From the NCBI RefSeq assembly GCF_000146185.1, contig NC_012778.1, forward strand, positions 479,501 to 543,500: DNA of 64,000 bases, in the 5' to 3' direction. The stretch comes from [Eubacterium] eligens ATCC 27750 (GTDB lineage: Bacteria; Bacillota; Clostridia; Lachnospirales; Lachnospiraceae). Below the pieces are notes generated by a model, which was given only the letters and a program-made list of their open reading frames with translations, searched no databases and was not told where the DNA came from. Each line of letters starts with the position of its first letter. The first letter of the stretch is position 1. Made by a program: the position numbers and the translations under genes. Below, piece by piece: positions 41,959 through 53,528 of this stretch.

Positions 41959-42558
41959 ATGTGGAATTATGAGAAGAGACTTCAGTACCCGATTAATATA
42001 AAGAATTGTAATCCAACACTGGCGGCAATGATTATTTCGCAGTATGGTGGACCAGATGGTGAGCTTGGAGCATCAATGAGATATCTGTCACAGAGATATT
42101 CCATGCCATACAGGGAGGTTGCCGGGCTGTTGACTGATATAGGTACGGAAGAGCTTGGCCATCTTGAAATGGTCAGTACAATGGTTCATCAGCTTACAAG
42201 AAATCTTACAATGGAACAGATAAAAGGAACTCCGTTTGAGGCATATTATGTTGATCATACAGTTGGAGTATGGCCGCAGGCTGCAGGAGGTGTACCTTTC
42301 TGCGCACTTGAATTCCAGTCAAAGGGGGATGCAATAACTGATATTGTAGAGGATATGGCAGCCGAGCAGAAAGCAAGGAGTACTTATGATAATCTGTTAA
42401 GACTCTGCCGTGATGATCCGGATGTGTATGAACCGCTGAAGTTCCTAAGAGAAAGAGAGGTTGTGCATTTCCAGAGATTCGGAGAAGCTATGTCGATTAT
42501 ACAGAGCAAGCTGGATTCTAAGAATTTCTATGCATATAACCCGGAATTTAAAAAATAA
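41959..42558 (+). CDS. cotJC: CotJC, manganese catalase-family spore coat protein
   Basis: A 199-residue member of the Mn-catalase/ferritin-like family. The dinuclear-metal pattern appears as 'DIGTEELGHLEMV' and 'REREVVHFQRFGEA'. In spores it may protect against peroxide. The chosen ATG follows GGGAGG; an in-frame opening at 41896 lies inside cotJB. Last gene of the cotJ operon; a DUF6062-like gene follows after 69 bp. Confidence 0.93.
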   Translation: MWNYEKRLQYPINIKNCNPTLAAMIISQYGGPDGELGASMRYLSQRYSMPYREVAGLLTDIGTEELGHLEMVSTMVHQLTRNLTMEQIKGTPFEAYYVDHTVGVWPQAAGGVPFCALEFQSKGDAITDIVEDMAAEQKARSTYDNLLRLCRDDPDVYEPLKFLREREVVHFQRFGEAMSIIQSKLDSKNFYAYNPEFKK

Positions 42559-42627
42559 TAAATAGAATGATATTAATAAAATATTATGATAGAATACATT
42601 TATAAAAGACTGATTAAAGGAGTACCT

Positions 42628-43365
42628 ATGAAAGAGAAGATATATACTATACCTGTTAATGATGCATTTTCATCAGACTGTGAATGTCCGATTTGTTCAA
42701 TGTATAAAGCATTGGAGGATGATGCGGTAAGCTATACAATGGGCCCTAGTTATATGGAAGATGATATAAGGGCTGTGACCGATAAAAAGGGTTTCTGCCA
42801 GAAGCATTTAAAGAAAGTGTATGACTGTGAGAACAGACTTGGCTTTGCCCTTGTCATGAAGACACATCTTGACAGAGTGATTAATGATATTGAGGGTCTG
42901 CAGGATGGAAAAGTGGCAGGAAAGTCTATGTTTAAGAAAGCTGATAAACCTTCCGTGACAGCATATACTGAACAGCTTGAAGGCACATGTTTTGTATGTG
43001 AAAGGATTGATAACACATTTCAGAGATATCTGGATACTATATTTCATATGTATAAGCATGATAGTGATTTCAGGGAGAAGTATAAAACATGCAAGGGATT
43101 CTGTACGAAGCATTATGGCATATTGCTTGAGCAGGCAGCTAATTCTTTAAAGGGGGATATGTTAGATGAATTTATTAAGATAACTAACAGTCTCTATATT
43201 GAGAATATGAAGCGGGTAAGAGATGATGTGGAATGGTTTATTAATAAATTTGACCACAAATATATTGATGAGCCATGGAAGAATGCGAAAGATTCACTGG
43301 TAAGAGCTATGATAAAGGATGGTTCATATATAGCAGATGAACCGGGGAAAAAGAATAACAGATAA
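42628..43365 (+). CDS. DUF6062-like protein with paired CxxC motifs
   Basis: A 245-residue soluble protein with two similar halves. Each has a Cys pair followed by a 'GFC.KH' motif: 'CECPICSMY' with 'GFCQKHL', and 'GTCFVCERI' with 'GFCTKHYG'. This suggests an internal duplication binding two metal ions. Lachnospiraceae have many such proteins annotated as DUF6062; function unknown. The start follows AAAGGAG. A strong terminator shared with the convergent gene follows. Confidence 0.75.
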   Translation: MKEKIYTIPVNDAFSSDCECPICSMYKALEDDAVSYTMGPSYMEDDIRAVTDKKGFCQKHLKKVYDCENRLGFALVMKTHLDRVINDIEGLQDGKVAGKSMFKKADKPSVTAYTEQLEGTCFVCERIDNTFQRYLDTIFHMYKHDSDFREKYKTCKGFCTKHYGILLEQAANSLKGDMLDEFIKITNSLYIENMKRVRDDVEWFINKFDHKYIDEPWKNAKDSLVRAMIKDGSYIADEPGKKNNR

Positions 43366-43370
43366 CAAAT

Positions 43371-43424
43371 GGTCACTTGTTTATAAAGCCTGATAAAGGC
43401 ATATATAACAAGTGACCTGTTTTT
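43371..43424. terminator. Bidirectional terminator
   Basis: GGTCACTTGTT (43371-43381) pairs exactly with AACAAGTGACC (43407-43417), with an inner GCCT/AGGC stem, followed by TGTTTTTA. It serves two convergent genes. Confidence 0.8.
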
Positions 43425-44505
43425 AGAATGTGAAAGTAACTGTATATAATGTGTAATTGGTTCTGTTAGTGGTTTTGTAGGCATAGGATAACTGGATTCC
43501 AGCATTAGATACTGCTGATTTGATATCAAGGTCAGCTGTTGTTGTAAATTCTATATGTCTGGTCCGGTTTCTTATGCAACGCAATATGTAATTATCGAAT
43601 TCGTTCTGTGTATTAATGACCTGAAGCTTTGACTGAACAGGATATGTGTATATGTATCCGTTAGCAGGGTTGGCTGCATTTACAGCGGAATTCCATGTGT
43701 GGTCAATTGCCATATCGGCATCTGTTATATTAAAATATCCGTGGTCGATATACTCTGATGTTGAACCAACAGGGTCATCCCATGTGACATCAACCTGATA
43801 CCAGTCGTTCCCAAGTTTAACTACATTCCAGATATGCTGCTGGCTGCCCGCTGTACCTGATAATGTGTAATTCTCAATACCGAGCATATCCATAAAAGTC
43901 TTGAAACTTTCTGTGTATCCGCTACATACAGCCTCACCGTTAATAAGAGCGTCATAAGCATTAAAGGTTGAACCGCCATTATCAATATATGTTATATGTG
44001 ATACAAGATAATCATGTATTGCAAGTTCATTTTCATAATCGCTTTTATGTGGTGAAGTAACTTCTGAAAGGATTTCAATATATTTGTTATAAAGTTCAAG
44101 CTGGCGTTCGTTAAGCTGGGATGTATTGTCTGAATTATATGCTTTCATTATTGCATAATTATCCCAGCAGTCATAAGTTATCACCATATTGTAACCATCT
44201 TTAATTCTGCGGTATTCACACTTTATCTGTTCTATGCCGCTAATTCTTGTCAGCCACTCATTGGCATCAATAAGCTTGTCATCGGCAACAAAAATATCAC
44301 ATTCATTATTGTTATTTTCCATGGATTGTATTATAAACTGAATTATATCTTCGGTTGTAGCTGCTTTATTATCAAATGGTATATATGAAATTTCTGAAGA
44401 AGTATCAGAGGTATTGTTATTGGTAAAAGGTATACTGCATCCGTAAAGAGATGCTGTTAATATTGCTCCGGCTAAAAGAGACGCCCAATATTTTCTGAAT
44501 TTCAT
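43423..44505 (-). CDS. Lipoprotein with transglutaminase-like domain
   Basis: A 360-residue predicted lipoprotein (lipobox LYGC, Cys23). After a Ser/Thr-rich spacer comes a transglutaminase-like cysteine protease fold with the triad Cys194 ('GEAVCSGYTESF'), His224 ('QHIWNVV') and Asp239 ('QVDVTWDDP'). Such surface proteins are thought to cleave or cross-link peptides or wall-linked proteins; substrate unknown. The start has AGGAGA six bases upstream. It is divergent from the ogg gene. Confidence 0.85.
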   Translation of the reverse strand: MKFRKYWASLLAGAILTASLYGCSIPFTNNNTSDTSSEISYIPFDNKAATTEDIIQFIIQSMENNNNECDIFVADDKLIDANEWLTRISGIEQIKCEYRRIKDGYNMVITYDCWDNYAIMKAYNSDNTSQLNERQLELYNKYIEILSEVTSPHKSDYENELAIHDYLVSHITYIDNGGSTFNAYDALINGEAVCSGYTESFKTFMDMLGIENYTLSGTAGSQQHIWNVVKLGNDWYQVDVTWDDPVGSTSEYIDHGYFNITDADMAIDHTWNSAVNAANPANGYIYTYPVQSKLQVINTQNEFDNYILRCIRNRTRHIEFTTTADLDIKSAVSNAGIQLSYAYKTTNRTNYTLYTVTFTF

Positions 44506-44596
44506 GTGTTGTCTCCTATTGATTAAATTATATATAATTGTATAACGGGGTTGTTATAAATGTAAAGCAAAATGATAAGAAATATGGAGGATAATT

Positions 44597-45460
44597 ATGG
44601 CAGATTATAAATTAAAAAATGTATGTGATTTCGATCTGGCACAGACATTGGAATGTGGACAGTGTTTTCATTTTGTAAAGCTCGATGAAGAGGATTATGT
44701 ACTGACGGCAAAGGGGTATGTATTACATGTTTCACAGGAGGCTGATACCGTTACATTTTATGATACAGACAAAGATGAATATGTAAATGTATGGAAAGAT
44801 TATTTCGATATGGACAGGGATTATTCAGCAATTAAGAAAAAGCTGCTGGAAAAAGATGATAAGTTAAAGGATGCAATTGAAAGCATGTGGGGAGTGAGGA
44901 TTCTTAATCAGGATTTTTTTGAAACACTTATATCATTCATTATATCGCAGAATAAGCAGATACCTCATATTAAGAAGATAGTAGCTGATATATCTGCAAA
45001 GTTTGGTACATATAAGGGAACATATGGTGGAGCGGATATGTATACATTTCCAACACTTGAACAGCTTGCCAATGCAAGTGAAGAGGACTTTAAAGAGTTA
45101 AAGACAGGATTCCGTGCGCCATATATTATGGATGCAATAAGAAGGAATATGGCAGGCCAGTTTGATATAAATGAACTTAAGAGCATGGATTATGATTCGT
45201 GCATTAAGGAACTTATGACAATAAAAGGTGTTGGAGAGAAGGTTGCCAACTGCGTAAGCCTTTTCGGACTTGGAAAGAAAGAAGCATTTCCTGTTGATGT
45301 GTGGATTAAAAGAATTATGGAGACAATGTATTTTGACGGTGTGGACACTCCAAAGGATAAGATTGCTGCTTTTGCAAAGGAACAGTTTGGGGAACTGGGG
45401 GGATTTGCACAGCAGTATCTGTTTTATTATGGAAAATCAATAAAAATGGGTGTTAAATAA
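44597..45460 (+). CDS. ogg: 8-oxoguanine DNA glycosylase/AP lyase (OGG1 type)
   Basis: Excises 8-oxoguanine from DNA and cleaves the abasic site. The 287-residue protein has the OGG N-terminal beta-domain ('FDLAQTLECGQCFHF') and the helix-hairpin-helix 'IKGVGEKVANCV' with catalytic Lys215, followed by 'FPVDVWIKRI' with Asp234. This eukaryote-like OGG family occurs in clostridia in place of, or alongside, MutM. It is monocistronic; the groESL promoter follows. Confidence 0.9.
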   Translation: MADYKLKNVCDFDLAQTLECGQCFHFVKLDEEDYVLTAKGYVLHVSQEADTVTFYDTDKDEYVNVWKDYFDMDRDYSAIKKKLLEKDDKLKDAIESMWGVRILNQDFFETLISFIISQNKQIPHIKKIVADISAKFGTYKGTYGGADMYTFPTLEQLANASEEDFKELKTGFRAPYIMDAIRRNMAGQFDINELKSMDYDSCIKELMTIKGVGEKVANCVSLFGLGKKEAFPVDVWIKRIMETMYFDGVDTPKDKIAAFAKEQFGELGGFAQQYLFYYGKSIKMGVK

Positions 45461-45506
45461 TAATTATTAATAAAATCTAAAAAATATAATATATTTGAAT
45501 TAGCTG

Positions 45507-45536
45507 TTGACAAATAAAAGCATGAAGTGTTACATT
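45507..45536 (+). promoter_or_regulatory. groESL promoter
   Basis: TTGACA (45507-45512) with a -10 candidate TACATT (45531-45536) at 18-bp spacing; TTACAT at 17 bp is an alternative. It lies just upstream of the CIRCE operator. Confidence 0.7.
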
Positions 45537-45547
45537 ATGTGCAGTGG

Positions 45548-45574
45548 TTAGCACTCGAAAAGAATGAGTGCTAA
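45548..45574 (+). promoter_or_regulatory. CIRCE element (HrcA operator)
   Basis: TTAGCACTC (45548-45556), nine spacer bases, GAGTGCTAA (45566-45574): an exact match to the CIRCE consensus, the operator of the heat-shock repressor HrcA. It controls groESL. Confidence 0.98.
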
Positions 45575-45641
45575 CAGAAATATGAATGCTGCCATGAAGG
45601 GTTCACTCTTATGTGGAGACAGCGGAATGGAGGAATATATA

Positions 45642-45929
45642 ATGAAATTAGTACCATTAGGAGACAGAGTTGTTATTAAAGCATTAGTTGCAGAGGAGAC
45701 TACTAAATCAGGAATCGTACTTCCTGGACAGGCTAAGGAAAAGCCACAGCAGGCAGAAGTTATTGCTGTAGGTCCTGGCGGAGTTGTTGATGGTAAGGAA
45801 GTTGTTATGCAGGTTAAGCCTGGTGATAAGGTTATCTATTCTAAGTATTCTGGAACAGAGGTTAAACTTGATGAAGATGAGAATCTCATCATTGTAAAGC
45901 AGTCTGATATTCTTGCTATCATTGAATAA
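45642..45929 (+). CDS. groS: GroES, co-chaperonin
   Basis: Heptameric lid of the GroEL chamber. The 95-residue protein has 'LVPLGDRVVIK' at the N-terminus, a mobile loop around 'EETTKSGIVLPGQAKEKPQ', and 'YSKYSGTEVKLDEDENLIIV'. The ATG follows GGAGGAA; an in-frame opening at 45564 lies within the CIRCE leader and would not be translated. Repressed by HrcA through the CIRCE 68 bp upstream. Confidence 0.98.
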   Translation: MKLVPLGDRVVIKALVAEETTKSGIVLPGQAKEKPQQAEVIAVGPGGVVDGKEVVMQVKPGDKVIYSKYSGTEVKLDEDENLIIVKQSDILAIIE

Positions 45930-45988
45930 TTGACAATGTCAGTTGCAGATGAGGGCGGTATGAACATATAAGAAGTATATTTATTTAG

Positions 45989-47626
<1,638 letters not shown>

Positions 47627-47651
47627 TTCCACAATATAACTAAAACATAGA

Positions 47652-47687
47652 GCCCGGTGGGTAAATTCCCGCCGGGCATATTGCTTT
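47652..47687 (+). terminator. Hairpin terminator after groEL
   Basis: GCCCGGTGGG (47652-47661) pairs with CCCGCCGGGC (47668-47677) with one G-U. The tail ATATTGCTTT is T-poor, so termination may be partial and could let some transcription reach the next gene. Confidence 0.65.
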
Positions 47688-47706
47688 AAAGAAAGGTTAT
47701 TGAATT

Positions 47707-48213
47707 ATGATAGAAGGAACAGTAGAGCAGATTGTTAAAGTTACCGCTCCTAAGATTTCAATTTTTTACAGAATAATACTTGTGATTGCATGTCTGCTAG
47801 CAGCGACAACAATTGTGCAGACAGGCTGGTTAGGTGTTATTGTACTGGTTATATTTATATTTTTCACGGTGTTTGTATTCGAGTATTATAATGCTGAATA
47901 TGAATATTCATATGTTGATGGAAGCCTGACTATAGATAAAATTATGGCTAAATCAGTAAGAAAGAATGTCGGCAGTTTTGACCTTACAAGAGCAGTTCTT
48001 GTGGCTAAGGTAAATAGTCAGGAAGCTTTAGGCAAAGCCAGACAGCAGTTAAGAACATATAATTGTTCGTCAGGAGTAGATGACCCTGAAGATATTGTAA
48101 TATACACATATGACAATGACAGTAACGAGATGATAAGACTGTTTATGCTTCCGGATGATTCAATGAAAGAAGCAATTGTAAGTGCTGTTGGTAACGGAGT
48201 TGCACATTTATAA
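47707..48213 (+). CDS. Membrane protein of unknown function (DUF6106-like)
   Basis: A 168-residue protein with two hydrophobic segments (about residues 20-38 and 42-60) and a C-terminal cytoplasmic domain of about 105 residues ('EYEYSYVDGSLTIDKIM', 'FMLPDDSMKEAI'). Similar proteins are widespread in Lachnospiraceae; I believe they are classed as DUF6106, but function is unknown. It follows groEL across a weak terminator and ends just before the guaB promoter. Confidence 0.7.
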   Translation: MIEGTVEQIVKVTAPKISIFYRIILVIACLLAATTIVQTGWLGVIVLVIFIFFTVFVFEYYNAEYEYSYVDGSLTIDKIMAKSVRKNVGSFDLTRAVLVAKVNSQEALGKARQQLRTYNCSSGVDDPEDIVIYTYDNDSNEMIRLFMLPDDSMKEAIVSAVGNGVAHL

Positions 48214-48220
48214 AAAATGT

Positions 48221-48249
48221 TTGACTTTTAGCGGCAGTTTTGTTATATT
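48221..48249 (+). promoter_or_regulatory. guaB promoter
   Basis: TTGACT (48221-48226), 17-bp spacer, TATATT (48244-48249). The predicted start near 48256 gives a leader of about 117 nt containing a terminator-like hairpin. Confidence 0.8.
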
Positions 48250-48300
48250 CTCTTGTAACATATTTATAAACTGACTAAGCTGTCAGATACTTGTAGAAAC

Positions 48301-48333
48301 ATCCGGATTAATTTATTTATTCGGATTTTTTCT
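48301..48333 (+). terminator. Attenuator-like terminator in the guaB leader
   Basis: ATCCGGAT (48301-48308) pairs with ATTCGGAT (48319-48326), 8 bp with one G-U, followed by TTTTTCT. It lies between the guaB promoter and the start codon. An upstream CTGAC/GTCAG hairpin (48271-48286) is the only other structure; no purine riboswitch signature is seen. Confidence 0.6.
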
Positions 48334-48342
48334 ATATATTAA

Positions 48343-49833
<1,491 letters not shown>

Positions 49834-49852
49834 TTAATCAGGAATGAAATTT

Positions 49853-49890
49853 ACATCCGGGCAGCAATAACTGTCCGGGTGTTTTTTTTC
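49853..49890 (+). terminator. Terminator after guaB
   Basis: ACATCCGGGCAG (49853-49864), CAATAA loop, CTGTCCGGGTGT (49871-49882) with two wobble pairs, then eight T. Confidence 0.92.
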
Positions 49891-49920
49891 AGAAGCACAA
49901 TGTAAATTCTTCTCAAATTA

Positions 49921-49950
49921 TTGATATTGATTAACTATATGATGTATAAT
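49921..49950 (+). promoter_or_regulatory. Promoter upstream of cheX
   Basis: TTGATA (49921-49926) and TATAAT (49945-49950) at 18-bp spacing. It would transcribe cheX-cheY and probably truA-argS. Confidence 0.7.
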
Positions 49951-50026
49951 GAACTAAGTATTAATATATTAATGCGTATTAACAGGGTATATTTGGGGCG
50001 CTAATTAACGAGAAGGAGAAAATCAT

Positions 50027-50611
50027 ATGAAGGACAGAATACTCGGCAAATATATCGCAAAGAACCATACCGGCAATGTATTCACTGATAATGAATTGCA
50101 GGTAATCAGACAAGGCAACACAGATAAGATGGTAGAGACATTTTTACATATGGGTAATGATTATTATAATACCCAGATGCAATGTACTATTAATAGTCTT
50201 GGAATGTTTATGGATGGCGATATAGAACTTGACCATATTGATTTCGAAAGAACTTACAGGGGTGAGTTTATAGGATGCCAGATTATGGATGGAGATATTG
50301 ACGTGTTTCTTGGTATAGCGGGGAATGATAAGGAACTTTTAAAGGTTGCATCTACATTTGCACAGGAAGATATTAAAGAGTTTGATGCAGATGCATATGA
50401 TGCATTATGTGAATTTATTAATGTTATTAATGGTGCATATGCAACTAAGCTCGGTGAGAATGATGTGGAGGTTACTCTTCATCCACCGGTATTTTATAAG
50501 AATACAGAGGTTACAGCAGAAGATGGTTTCTATGTTGTGACATTTAATATGGAAAATAATTTGTTTAAGATATTAATGGCTGCTGATAATAAAATCCAGC
50601 TTTCAGCTTAA
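50027..50611 (+). CDS. cheX: CheX-like chemotaxis phosphatase
   Basis: A 194-residue protein whose C-terminal part has the CheC/CheX/FliY phosphatase helix motif E-x2-N-x2-N-G in 'EFINVINGAYATKLGEN' (Glu129, Asn132, Asn135), with the 'VTLHPPVFYK' strand region. CheX dephosphorylates CheY-P. The N-terminal 45 residues are an extra helical segment. It is 14 bp ahead of a stand-alone CheY, which supports the assignment. A good promoter lies upstream. Confidence 0.82.
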   Translation: MKDRILGKYIAKNHTGNVFTDNELQVIRQGNTDKMVETFLHMGNDYYNTQMQCTINSLGMFMDGDIELDHIDFERTYRGEFIGCQIMDGDIDVFLGIAGNDKELLKVASTFAQEDIKEFDADAYDALCEFINVINGAYATKLGENDVEVTLHPPVFYKNTEVTAEDGFYVVTFNMENNLFKILMAADNKIQLSA

Positions 50612-50625
50612 TAAGGAGAATAGTT

Positions 50626-50991
50626 ATGGCAAAAATTTTGATAGTAGATGATTCTAAGACATCAAGAAAATTTTTAAGAAATATGCTTGAAGATGCAGGA
50701 CATGAGATTGTATCAGAGGCAGTTAATGGTGCAGAAGGTGTAGAAAAATATAAGATGTATAAGCCCGATGTTGTTACGATGGATATTACAATGCCTGTTA
50801 TGGATGGTATAGAAGCTGTAAAAGAGATTATGGAGATTGATCCTGGGGCAAAAGTTATTATGGTAACTGCCGCTGGTCAGAAGACTAATATGGTCGAGGC
50901 ATTAAAGAGAGGTGCTGCTGATTTTATTCAGAAGCCATTTGATAGTGCTGTAATCATTAATACAATAGAAAAGGTTTTGGAAGACGAATAA
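50626..50991 (+). CDS. cheY: CheY-like single-domain response regulator
   Basis: A 121-residue receiver domain without output domain. Acidic pocket 'VDDSK' (Asp8, Asp9), phosphoacceptor Asp53 in 'VTMDITMPVMDG', switch threonine in 'VMVTAAGQ'-like 'IMVTAAG', and Lys in 'QKPFD'. Probably the flagellar-motor response regulator acted on by the adjacent CheX. Its TAA stop overlaps the truA ATG by one base. Confidence 0.9.
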   Translation: MAKILIVDDSKTSRKFLRNMLEDAGHEIVSEAVNGAEGVEKYKMYKPDVVTMDITMPVMDGIEAVKEIMEIDPGAKVIMVTAAGQKTNMVEALKRGAADFIQKPFDSAVIINTIEKVLEDE

Positions 50992-51728
50992 TGTATAATT
51001 ACCGTATAGAGATAGAGTATGATGGTGGAAGATATGACGGCTGGCAAAGACTGGGTAAGGATGCCAGTACGAATACTATAGAAAGCAGGCTATGCGAGAT
51101 AATAGCAAGAATGACTGGTGAGACAGTTGACATGTATGCCGGGTCAAGAACAGAAAAGGGCGTGCATGCGTTGTGCCAGACAGCAAATTTCAAGCTTGAG
51201 AAGGAAGTTAAGGCAATAGAAATAAAGAATTATCTTAACAGATATCTGCCAAGAGATATTGCAGTTATGTCTGTAACTGAAGCTGATGAAAGATTTCATA
51301 GCCAGCTTAATGCAAAGTCTAAGATATATGAGTACAGGCTGGATACAGGCAATGTTGCTAATGTATTCAGAAGAAAATATGCTTACCATACATTTGATAA
51401 GCCAGACTTTGATGCTATGAGAAAGGCTGCCGGATATTTTGAAGGAAAGCATGATTTTAAGGCATTTACTACGGCAAAGAAGAGCAAGAGTACAGAAAAG
51501 ACTATTAAGAAGATAAGTGTAGAGTATGAAGGTGCAAGAGCTTATATAAGAATTGAAGCGGATGATTTCCTTCATAATATGGCAAGGTACATTATTGGAA
51601 TGATGCTAGATGTAGGCAATGGCATCAAGAAGCCGGAAGATGTGAAACGATGTCTTGATGGGGAGAACATACAGATGTCATTACCGGCAGAGAGTTATGG
51701 GCTGTTTCTTGTAAAGGTGGTTTACTAG
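50991..51728 (+). CDS. truA: TruA, tRNA pseudouridine(38-40) synthase
   Basis: Isomerises uridines 38-40 in the tRNA anticodon arm. The 245-residue protein has 'YDGGRYDGWQR' and the catalytic aspartate motif, which reads 'GSRTEKGVHALCQ', where most TruA have 'GRTDxGVHA'. The catalytic Asp is thus replaced by Glu in this reading, or the enzyme is divergent. 'ADDFLHNMARYIIGMMLDVG' supports the family. It overlaps cheY by one base and precedes argS. Confidence 0.85.
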   Translation: MYNYRIEIEYDGGRYDGWQRLGKDASTNTIESRLCEIIARMTGETVDMYAGSRTEKGVHALCQTANFKLEKEVKAIEIKNYLNRYLPRDIAVMSVTEADERFHSQLNAKSKIYEYRLDTGNVANVFRRKYAYHTFDKPDFDAMRKAAGYFEGKHDFKAFTTAKKSKSTEKTIKKISVEYEGARAYIRIEADDFLHNMARYIIGMMLDVGNGIKKPEDVKRCLDGENIQMSLPAESYGLFLVKVVY

Positions 51729-51749
51729 ATATTGTAAAAGGTGGAGAAT

Positions 51750-53516
51750 ATGAAGACGATTATTGAACTTATTACTGATGAGATTAAAAATGTATTCGCT
51801 GAATGTGGATATGATGAGGCATATGCGAAAGTTACAGTTTCTAACAGACCTGACCTGTGTGAGTTTCAGTGTAACGGTGCTATGGCAGCAGCCAAAGCAT
51901 ATAAGAAAGCACCATTTATGATTGCTGATGAGGTTGTTGCAAAGTTAGCAGATAACAAGATGTTTTCTAAGATTGAGAGTGTTAAACCAGGATTTATTAA
52001 TATTAATATATGTGAAGATTATCTGGCAGGATATCTTAATGAGATGTCTGAAACTGAGAAGTTCGGCTATGTTAATTCGGAGAGCAATAAGACTGTTATT
52101 GTGGATTACGGCGGAGCTAATGCCGCAAAGCCACTTCATGTAGGACATCTTCGTTCTGCAGTTATCGGAGAGAGCGTTAAGAGAATCAACACATTTGTTG
52201 GAAATAAGACTATTGGTGATGTACATCTTGGAGACTGGGGTCTTCAGATGGGACTTATCATTGAAGAGTTAAGAGATAGAAAGCCAGAACTTCCGTATTT
52301 TGATGACAGTTTTACCGGTGAGTATCCAGAGGAAGCACCATTTACAATCTCAGAGCTTGAGGAGATTTATCCGGCAGCTTCTGCAAAGTCTAAGGAAGAT
52401 ATTGCATTTGCAGAAAGAGCTCATGAAGCTACACTTAAGTTACAGAGTGGTGATAAGGCATGCCGTGCAATATGGCATCATATCATGAATGTTTCTAAAG
52501 CTGACCTTAAGAAGAATTATGATAATCTTAATGTGCATTTTGATTTATGGAAGGGGGAATCGGATGCACAGCCATATATTGACGATATGGTTAATAAGAT
52601 GATTGCAGACGGAATTGCTTATGAAAGCCAGGGCGCAACTGTTGTAGATATACAGCAGGAGGGTGATACTAAGGAGCTTCCACCATGCATCGTAAGAAAA
52701 TCTGATGGTGCGGCACTTTATGCAACATCTGACCTTGCAACTATTGTTGAAAGAGAAAAGTTATATCATCCTGATACATATATTTATCTTGCTGATAAGA
52801 GGCAGGAACTTCATTTTACACAGGTATTCAGAACGGCTAAGAAGGCTGGGATTGTAGCGCCTGATGCAGATATGAGATTTGTGGGCTTTGGTACTATGAA
52901 CGGTAAAGATGGTAAGCCATTCAAGACGCGTTCAGGTGGTGTTATGAGACTTGAGCATCTTATAGCTGATATTGATGAAGCTGTATATGAGAAAATTATG
53001 TCTAACAGAACTGTTGAAGAGACAGAAGCAAGAGATACAGCTAAGATAGTAGGACTTGCTGCATTAAAGTATGGAGATCTTTCTAATCAGGCATCAAAGG
53101 ATTATGTGTTTGATATTGAGAGATTTTCATCATTTGAGGGTAATACAGGACCATATATTCTTTACACAATTGTAAGAATTAAGTCTATCCTTAACAAATA
53201 TACAGAAAATGGTGGAAGCACAAATAACCTTAAAATCATGGCTGCTACAGAAGAAAGTGAGAAGAATCTTTCTTTATCACTTATTAAGTTTGCAGATATA
53301 ATTGATGGGGCATATAGGGATAATGCACCACATAAGATATGTCAGTTTATATATGAGGTATCTAACGCATTTAACGGCTTTTATCATAACAATAAGATAC
53401 TTTCAGAACCTGACGAGGCTAAGAAGGCAAGTTATATTGCACTTATCAGCCTTACTAAGAGCATTCTCGAGCAGTGTATTGATTTGCTTGCGATTGAATG
53501 CCCTGACAGAATGTAA
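51750..53516 (+). CDS. argS: ArgS, arginyl-tRNA synthetase
   Basis: Charges tRNA-Arg. The 588-residue class I synthetase has the N-terminal Add-1 domain, the HIGH-type motif 'HVGHLRSAVIGE', 'GDVHLGDWGLQMG', and 'FKTRSGGVMRLEHL', where ArgRS lacks a classic KMSKS. A C-terminal DALR anticodon domain ends 'QCIDLLAIECPDRM'. The ATG follows GGTGGAGA; an opening 9 bp earlier is less likely. It follows truA closely and precedes a GT2 gene by 12 bp. Confidence 0.97.
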   Translation: MKTIIELITDEIKNVFAECGYDEAYAKVTVSNRPDLCEFQCNGAMAAAKAYKKAPFMIADEVVAKLADNKMFSKIESVKPGFININICEDYLAGYLNEMSETEKFGYVNSESNKTVIVDYGGANAAKPLHVGHLRSAVIGESVKRINTFVGNKTIGDVHLGDWGLQMGLIIEELRDRKPELPYFDDSFTGEYPEEAPFTISELEEIYPAASAKSKEDIAFAERAHEATLKLQSGDKACRAIWHHIMNVSKADLKKNYDNLNVHFDLWKGESDAQPYIDDMVNKMIADGIAYESQGATVVDIQQEGDTKELPPCIVRKSDGAALYATSDLATIVEREKLYHPDTYIYLADKRQELHFTQVFRTAKKAGIVAPDADMRFVGFGTMNGKDGKPFKTRSGGVMRLEHLIADIDEAVYEKIMSNRTVEETEARDTAKIVGLAALKYGDLSNQASKDYVFDIERFSSFEGNTGPYILYTIVRIKSILNKYTENGGSTNNLKIMAATEESEKNLSLSLIKFADIIDGAYRDNAPHKICQFIYEVSNAFNGFYHNNKILSEPDEAKKASYIALISLTKSILEQCIDLLAIECPDRM

Positions 53517-53528
53517 AGGAGAAATTTG

